Origin: Victivallales bacterium
GTDB taxonomy: Bacteria > Verrucomicrobiota > Lentisphaeria > Oligosphaerales > Oligosphaeraceae
Assembly: GCA_017543165.1 (NCBI GenBank)
Contig: JAFYGL010000175.1
Coordinates: forward strand, 1-10,739
Direction: 5' to 3'
Length of the DNA stretch: 10,739 nt
Shown: in pieces, positions 7,140-10,739 of the stretch
Layout: each line of letters begins with the position of its first letter
How positions within the stretch are numbered: the first letter of the stretch is position 1
Position numbers and translations under genes: made by a program
Notes under the pieces: generated by a model
Database searches by the model: none
What the model was told of the DNA's origin: nothing
The model's input: only the letters and a program-made list of their open reading frames with translations

Positions 7140-7159
7140 TAGGCAGACGCCTAGAATTT
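7140..7159. repeat. CTAG-containing short repeat at GNAT 3' end
   Basis: TAGGC (7140-7144) and GCCTA (7149-7153) form a 5-bp inverted repeat around AGAC and overlap the GNAT stop codon. The 9-mer CTAGAATTT (7151-7159) occurs in inverted form at 8069-8077, 8 nt before the GNAT start region. Read on the minus strand, CTAGGCGTCT here resembles CTAGGTGTCT upstream of the same gene. The similarity is short and may be chance. Confidence 0.4.
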
Positions 7160-8059
7160 ATCCACCAGTGAATAATGGACAAGCCTGCCGCGATGTGGCA
7201 TTGAAGGAGCGATATCCAGTGTCATCTGGTGTTCGCCGTGCATGATGTCCTTGCTGCATGGCAGGCTTTTGCAGCCGCAATTGGCAAGCGCAGTCCAGAT
7301 TGGCGAGGTGTTGTGCAGGGCGCATGTCAATTCGCCATTGGTTGTATATTGCGCCAGAAAACGGCAGACATCCTGTTCGGGGACACTATTTTCAGCAAAG
7401 CATTCGGCAAGTATGTCATCAAAGAAAATTGCCGTGATGCCCTCGCTGTATGCAAAACGGTGGGCAGGATCCTGGAAAATGCGACGCCATCCAAGGTATT
7501 CCCGATTCATGCCGCGCAAGACCTTGCCGCAGAAATCCTGTTTTTCGTACAAGTCGATGAATTGCGCACGTACATTTTCTGGCAATTCATTTCCGCATAT
7601 TGTTTGGGACGTTTTTTGCAGATATTCGGCAGGAAAGACGATTTGCCGTGGTGGGGTTGATGTGTATCCATACCATCCTGCGCTCTCATACACCCTGTCC
7701 TTGCCAGTGTAGAGCGGCAGCGAATCATAGCCGTTTTCAGCCGCCCAGTCCTTTGCGAAAAGGCAGAGATTCCGCGCAATGCCCTGCCCTCGCGCCTCTG
7801 GTGCCACCGCCACTGACGCAATCCCGCCAAACAAAAACGTGCCTCCAGCCCCGTCGGATATGGCATAAGGGATTATGCCGCAATGCCCAACTATTTCACT
7901 GCCATGAAACGCACCAAAAGATATCTCGTCAAAGGGGAAAACCTTGTTTCTGGCGGCAGTCTGCTCCCAGTAGTCCGGAAAGCAACGCGCTAGAAGCGGC
8001 AATGCCGCAGGCTGCTCCGTTTCAGTGTCAAGCAATCTTATGGTGATGTCACTATTCAT
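7151..8059 (-). CDS. GNAT-family N-acetyltransferase (Eis-like, two-part)
   Basis: This 302-residue protein has an N-terminal GNAT domain. Motif A is clear: A-S-V-A-V-A-P-E-A-R-G-Q-G-I-A (81-95), the acetyl-CoA pyrophosphate-binding R/Q-x-x-G-x-A/G loop. It is followed by L-P-L-Y-T-G-K-D-R-V-Y-E-S-A-G-W (114-129), the closing GNAT strand-helix common in Eis/COG4552-like proteins. Residues about 135-302 are a second, less conserved part, as in Eis-type enzymes, which have a degenerate second GNAT and a C-terminal domain; this protein is shorter than full Eis (about 400). It would transfer an acetyl group to an amine on an unknown small molecule or protein in the cytoplasm. The ATG at 8059 has no evident Shine-Dalgarno sequence. 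It lies 30 nt after the esterase gene on the same strand, separated by a CTAG octamer array, and converges on the M28-like gene. An O-acetylesterase next to an acetyltransferase is suggestive, but a shared pathway is not shown. Confidence 0.82.
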   Translation of the reverse strand: MNSDITIRLLDTETEQPAALPLLARCFPDYWEQTAARNKVFPFDEISFGAFHGSEIVGHCGIIPYAISDGAGGTFLFGGIASVAVAPEARGQGIARNLCLFAKDWAAENGYDSLPLYTGKDRVYESAGWYGYTSTPPRQIVFPAEYLQKTSQTICGNELPENVRAQFIDLYEKQDFCGKVLRGMNREYLGWRRIFQDPAHRFAYSEGITAIFFDDILAECFAENSVPEQDVCRFLAQYTTNGELTCALHNTSPIWTALANCGCKSLPCSKDIMHGEHQMTLDIAPSMPHRGRLVHYSLVDKF

Positions 8060-8073
8060 GCTTTGCTAAAATT

Positions 8074-8097
8074 CTAGATGCCTAGACACCTAGATGT
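8074..8097. repeat. Period-8 CTAG tandem array
   Basis: Three direct octamers follow one another on the plus strand: CTAGATGC (8074-8081), CTAGACAC (8082-8089) and CTAGATGT (8090-8097). The last contains the esterase stop codon (TAG on the minus strand, 8092-8090). The array fills nearly the whole gap between the esterase stop and the GNAT start. CTAG is generally rare in bacterial DNA and appears only a handful of times elsewhere in this window on reading. Confidence 0.75.
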
Positions 8098-10069
8098 AAT
8101 AACTGTCAGTGCGGAACGGGGAGGCTGGCATGTCGGCGCAGTTGTAGAGCGTGCTGCGTGGATTGTTCGCCCAGGCATAGCGAACCGCCCTGGGATTGGA
8201 TACCTTGGAAGATGCCACCAGCACTGTATTCTCCTGTATCTCCACAAAGTCGGCTGGGTGGAAAACGCGGTCCGCTCCAGCCACCACAAATGCGCGTTCT
8301 GGATGCTCCCCCTTCAGGCAAAGTCCTTCCGCCGAACTGAATACAAGCCGCATCTTGCCCCCGCAGGCCTCGCATCTTTCATAAACAGGCCCTTCGCCTG
8401 GACTTGATTGCAGGCGATACACATTGGTAAACGCATTCTGCGCCAGCCTGTGGCCGACGGACTTCTTGTCCTGCGGATGCACATCAACATCCTCGCCAAC
8501 ATCAACGGCGCTTGCCATATATACATTAGCCATCCTTTGGCAGACCTCACGCTGCTTCTCGCGCAGGAGCGCCCATATCGCGTCCTGGTCATAATCCGCC
8601 GCCTGGTGGTAATTGGCCAACTGCACTTGCAGGAATGGATAATCGCCTTGCCCCCACTGGTAGCGCCAGTCATCTATCATGGCCGACAATTTGTCGGCAT
8701 ACATCCTTGCATCCTCCATGGTATGAGCGTTATTCTCGCCCTGATACCAGATTACGCCCCTGATTGCGTAAGGTATAAGTGGGCGGAGCATGGAGTTGAA
8801 GAGCATTGCAGGTGTATTGTGGTTGCTTACGCCGTATTGCGATTCAAGTTTCACGGGCACCACATCCCCCAGGTCCAGTTCCACCAGCAGTTTCCATTCG
8901 CCCGCCAGCGGAATCCGTTCATCAGCATTGTCTTTCAATTCCAGGGCGAATGTGAATGGAGAGCCATTGAACGAGCCATCGCAGAAGGCAGAATAGGCGC
9001 GAATTGCAATAAGAGCCTCGCCGCCATGAACCAAATTGCCTGGAATTGAATATTCGCGTGTGCTGTCCCAGTAGCAGGTATCATATCCATCCCCAGTCCT
9101 GCCGATTTCCACGCCGTTGAAATATGTTATGTCCGTCTTGTCTATGCCCCCAAGATGCAGCAGCAGCTCCTTGCCTTCCCAATGCTTTGGGATGCTGATT
9201 CTCTTGCGTCCCCAGACAACACCGTTGCCTGCCAGTTTCTGCAATTTCCAGCTGCCTGGCACGGTGAATGGCTTGGCATCCCTGTCATCGTAGTCGAGAT
9301 TGGCATATCCTTTGGCAAAGCCCAGGTTCTCAGGCACCCCATCGTCCCTCCCCCATTCAAATTCATTCTTGGCGGTATTGATGCCCCAGGCATTGGGACT
9401 GGTGGCCAGTCCGTCGATTTCCTCCATCAACGGCCTCATGACTGGATTGCGCATAAGCGCGGAACGGCTGGTCCAGGTCTCCACAGTGCTGCCGCCGTAT
9501 GCGGTTATAACCAGACCGACTGGCACATCCAGCCTCTCCTTTACATAATAGCCGAACCATGCAGCCACGGCAGACACATTCGCCGCAGTGCCAGGCGTGA
9601 TCCTGTGCCACGCGCCCTTGAATGTCCCTTCCATGGCACCAGTCTGTGAAACGGGAACTGAAATGTAGCGGAACCTTTCTGGCTCCAGTTTCAGACTGCT
9701 GTATTCCTTGTTCTGGAGCATATTCACACGCTCGCCGCTGGGCGGCATGGGGGAACGAGCCCAGTCAGTGCCAATCTTATACGCCATGTTGGACTGCCCT
9801 GACGCAAGCCACACCTCGCCCACCAGCACATCGCTGATTTCCGCCTTGTCCCCAGTCCTCATGTTGCTTATGGTCAACGTGTATGGACCGCCTGCCTCCA
9901 TTGGTGGAAAACGCAGCATGAACGAGCCGTCAAATGCGGAACGCCCCCAGATTTCAACGCCCGCAAAATTCGCCTTCAACGGGCAATTGCCATCTGTTGC
10001 GCCCCAGACTGGTATGGAAATGCGACGCTGAAATACCGCGCCATCCTGAAACAAAGTACCCAACTTCAT
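8090..10069 (-). CDS. Sialate O-acetylesterase-family SGNH hydrolase
   Basis: This 659-residue protein belongs to the SASA/DUF303 group, which removes O-acetyl esters from sialic acids or other acetylated glycans. The N-terminal beta domain (about 1-80) leads into V-G-E-V-W-L-A-S-G-Q-S-N-M (83-95), where S93 is the expected nucleophile. G-G-S-T-V-E-T-W (192-199) and V-I-W-Y-Q-G-E-N-N (439-447) are further SASA blocks, and D-V-D-V-H-P (527-532) supplies the Asp/His (D529, H531). Between them, about 265-385, sits a GH2-type jelly-roll: P-G-S-W, V-W-G-R-K-R-I-S-I-P, L-H-L-G-G-I-D, F-N-G-V-E-I-G. This insertion is known in long family members. No signal peptide is present, and an in-frame TAA 15 nt upstream rules out a longer start, so it may be cytoplasmic, unlike the secreted glycan proteins nearby. 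AGAGGG (10082-10077) lies 7 nt before the ATG. It is followed by the GNAT gene 30 nt away. Confidence 0.88.
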   Translation of the reverse strand: MKLGTLFQDGAVFQRRISIPVWGATDGNCPLKANFAGVEIWGRSAFDGSFMLRFPPMEAGGPYTLTISNMRTGDKAEISDVLVGEVWLASGQSNMAYKIGTDWARSPMPPSGERVNMLQNKEYSSLKLEPERFRYISVPVSQTGAMEGTFKGAWHRITPGTAANVSAVAAWFGYYVKERLDVPVGLVITAYGGSTVETWTSRSALMRNPVMRPLMEEIDGLATSPNAWGINTAKNEFEWGRDDGVPENLGFAKGYANLDYDDRDAKPFTVPGSWKLQKLAGNGVVWGRKRISIPKHWEGKELLLHLGGIDKTDITYFNGVEIGRTGDGYDTCYWDSTREYSIPGNLVHGGEALIAIRAYSAFCDGSFNGSPFTFALELKDNADERIPLAGEWKLLVELDLGDVVPVKLESQYGVSNHNTPAMLFNSMLRPLIPYAIRGVIWYQGENNAHTMEDARMYADKLSAMIDDWRYQWGQGDYPFLQVQLANYHQAADYDQDAIWALLREKQREVCQRMANVYMASAVDVGEDVDVHPQDKKSVGHRLAQNAFTNVYRLQSSPGEGPVYERCEACGGKMRLVFSSAEGLCLKGEHPERAFVVAGADRVFHPADFVEIQENTVLVASSKVSNPRAVRYAWANNPRSTLYNCADMPASPFRTDSYYI

Positions 10070-10076
10070 TGTAATA

Positions 10077-10082
10077 CCCTCT
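10077..10082 (-). promoter_or_regulatory. Ribosome binding site of esterase gene
   Basis: On the minus strand AGAGGG (extended AAGAGGGT) lies 7 nt before the ATG at 10069, supporting that start. The heptamer array begins about 8 nt further upstream. Confidence 0.6.
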
Positions 10083-10090
10083 TATTGATA

Positions 10091-10197
10091 TGTGGACTGT
10101 GGACTGTGTTGCGCCTGCAAGACGCGAATGGCGGTCACGCGTCCTGACGCGCGGCCAATGGCCGCGCGGAATAGCGTGCCCCGTACAGACCACAGAC
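10091..10197. repeat. Small palindromic intergenic element bounded by opposed heptamers
   Basis: The left end (10091-10108) is TGTGGAC twice plus TGTG. The right end (10184-10197) is TACAGAC then CACAGAC, the same heptamer family in the opposite orientation; 11 of 13 bases would pair between the two ends. Inside is a perfect hairpin, CGCGCGGCC (10148-10156) with GGCCGCGCG (10160-10168) around AAT, and a smaller one, CGCGT-CCTG-ACGCG (10138-10151), that overlaps it. No T-run follows the hairpin on the minus strand, so it is a poor terminator candidate. The nested symmetry resembles REP/BIME-type elements; no ORF is present. Confidence 0.6.
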
Positions 10198-10201
10198 GAC
10201 C

Positions 10202-10738
10202 TTACATTCTGCCAACAGTGTATTCGTAGTTTGCCAGCAATTGCAGATATGCTATTTTCTTTTCTATCAGAGCCACGTTTGCGTTTTCCAGGTCGGTCTG
10301 GGTACGGACTAGTTCCAGGATGTCGATTTCGCCGTTTTCCCACTTGTCCTTGTAGAGTTCCTCCTTGCGCCTTTGGAAATCACAGATGCTTTCCTGAAGG
10401 CGCACTGCATCGGCAGATTCCAGAAGTCTCCTGTGGAAACCGATTACTGAAGTCTTCAGTTCCTGCTGCAAAATAAAATAGTCGTGCTGGTTTGATTCAA
10501 GTTTGTTGCGGCTGGTCTGCAATCTTGCCAATTCCGCGTTGCGGCCCAGGTTCCATGTGAAGTTGAGGGCGATGACCTGTTCTTCCCTGCCGTTGAAATT
10601 GAAGCCGTCTCCATCGCCGTACTTGTAATGCGTGGCGGACAACTTGACATCTGGAATGGTTCTGTTGTCATAGATTTCCTCCTGCATGGTCAACTTGCGA
10701 CGTTCCAGCCTGTTGTTTATGAAGGTCTCCAGATTGTC
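10202..10738 (-). CDS. TolC-family outer membrane protein, C-terminal part only
   Basis: The frame is open through the right edge of the window, so the N-terminal part, including any signal peptide, is missing; about 178 residues are visible. They begin D-N-L-E-T-F-I-N-N-R-L-E-R-R, pass a beta-strand-like section (P-D-V-K-L-S-A-T-H-Y then V-I-A-L-N-F-T-W-N-L-G), and continue as a long alpha-helical coiled-coil rich in Gln, Glu, Leu and Lys. The end carries the family's helical repeat E-N-G-E-I-D-I-L-E-L-V-R-T-Q-T-D-L-E-N-A followed by Y-L-Q-L-L-A-N-Y-E-Y-T-V-G-R-M. This pattern is typical of outer membrane efflux proteins that form a trimeric channel with periplasmic adaptor and inner membrane pump. 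Those partners, if present, lie outside the window. TTG and ATG codons near 10693 are internal and not the start. The esterase gene follows after 132 nt on the same strand; joint transcription is possible but not shown. Confidence 0.78.
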   Translation of the reverse strand, partial: DNLETFINNRLERRKLTMQEEIYDNRTIPDVKLSATHYKYGDGDGFNFNGREEQVIALNFTWNLGRNAELARLQTSRNKLESNQHDYFILQQELKTSVIGFHRRLLESADAVRLQESICDFQRRKEELYKDKWENGEIDILELVRTQTDLENANVALIEKKIAYLQLLANYEYTVGRM

Positions 10739-10739
10739 C

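Larger units (their letters stand above)
10070..10201. other. Intergenic gap with inverted-repeat element
   Basis: This 132-nt gap lies between the TolC-family stop codon and the esterase start, both on the minus strand. Apart from the esterase ribosome binding site (10082-10077) it is nearly filled by the repeat element at 10091-10197. No good promoter match was identified. Confidence 0.6.

Noticed and set aside
7124..7160. tRNA-like start resembling an acceptor strand plus D-arm (T-G-G-C-T-C-A-A-T-A-G-G-C-A-G-A)
   Set aside because: The D-stem does not close (GCTC has no GAGC partner), and the following bases are the GNAT coding end with no anticodon or T arm. No tRNA can be folded; a decayed attachment-site fragment is possible but unsupported.
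8408..9049. Plus-strand ORF of 213 codons
   Set aside because: It lies antisense to the esterase gene, whose SASA motifs are well conserved; the plus-strand protein shows no domain features.

Overview
The window looks like a chromosomal piece of a Gram-negative, polysaccharide-degrading bacterium of the PVC group, most likely Lentisphaerota or a close relative. The main reasons are a prepilin/DUF1559-like protein carrying the C-L-N-N-L-K-Q-I-G-L-A motif followed by Y-A-D-D-x-x-D-D-Y (a type expanded in Lentisphaerota and Planctomycetota), exported LamG and CBM9-type carbohydrate-active proteins, a sialate O-acetylesterase-family protein and a TolC-type outer membrane protein. The lineage is an inference from protein style, not from a marker gene.

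Plus strand, 3-7078. First comes the 3' part of a pseudopilin-like gene (3-662). After a 157-nt gap with a GC-rich hairpin and a period-7 repeat array, there is a translationally coupled pair: a small secreted LamG-domain protein (820-1497) and an 815-residue secreted protein with an N-terminal CBM9-like domain and a glycoside-hydrolase-like barrel (1494-3941). A very stable 17-bp hairpin (3946-3983) closes this unit. A second two-gene unit follows: an iron-type alcohol dehydrogenase (4059-5237) and, 20 nt later, a 606-residue M28-like zinc-peptidase-fold protein (5258-7078).

Minus strand, 10739-7151, convergent with the first block. In transcription order: the C-terminal part of a TolC-family protein (10738-10202, cut by the window edge), a 132-nt gap holding an inverted-repeat element, an SGNH/SASA-family O-acetylesterase with an inserted beta-sandwich (10069-8090), and an Eis-like GNAT acetyltransferase (8059-7151).

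The genes fit glycan use: LamG and CBM9 domains would bind glycans, the barrel protein may cut them, the esterase would remove O-acetyl groups, and the alcohol dehydrogenase could reduce sugar-derived aldehydes. No binding or transport system is visible, so this is not a complete utilisation locus.

The least ordinary content is between genes. Short-period tandem repeats sit immediately upstream of three start codons: a CACAG(A/T)C heptamer before the LamG gene and before the esterase gene, and a CTAG-based octamer before the GNAT gene. In both heptamer gaps a GC-rich perfect hairpin lies between a repeat in one orientation and a repeat in the opposite orientation, which suggests one family of small intergenic elements. 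No tRNA, rRNA, CRISPR array, transposase or integrase was found.
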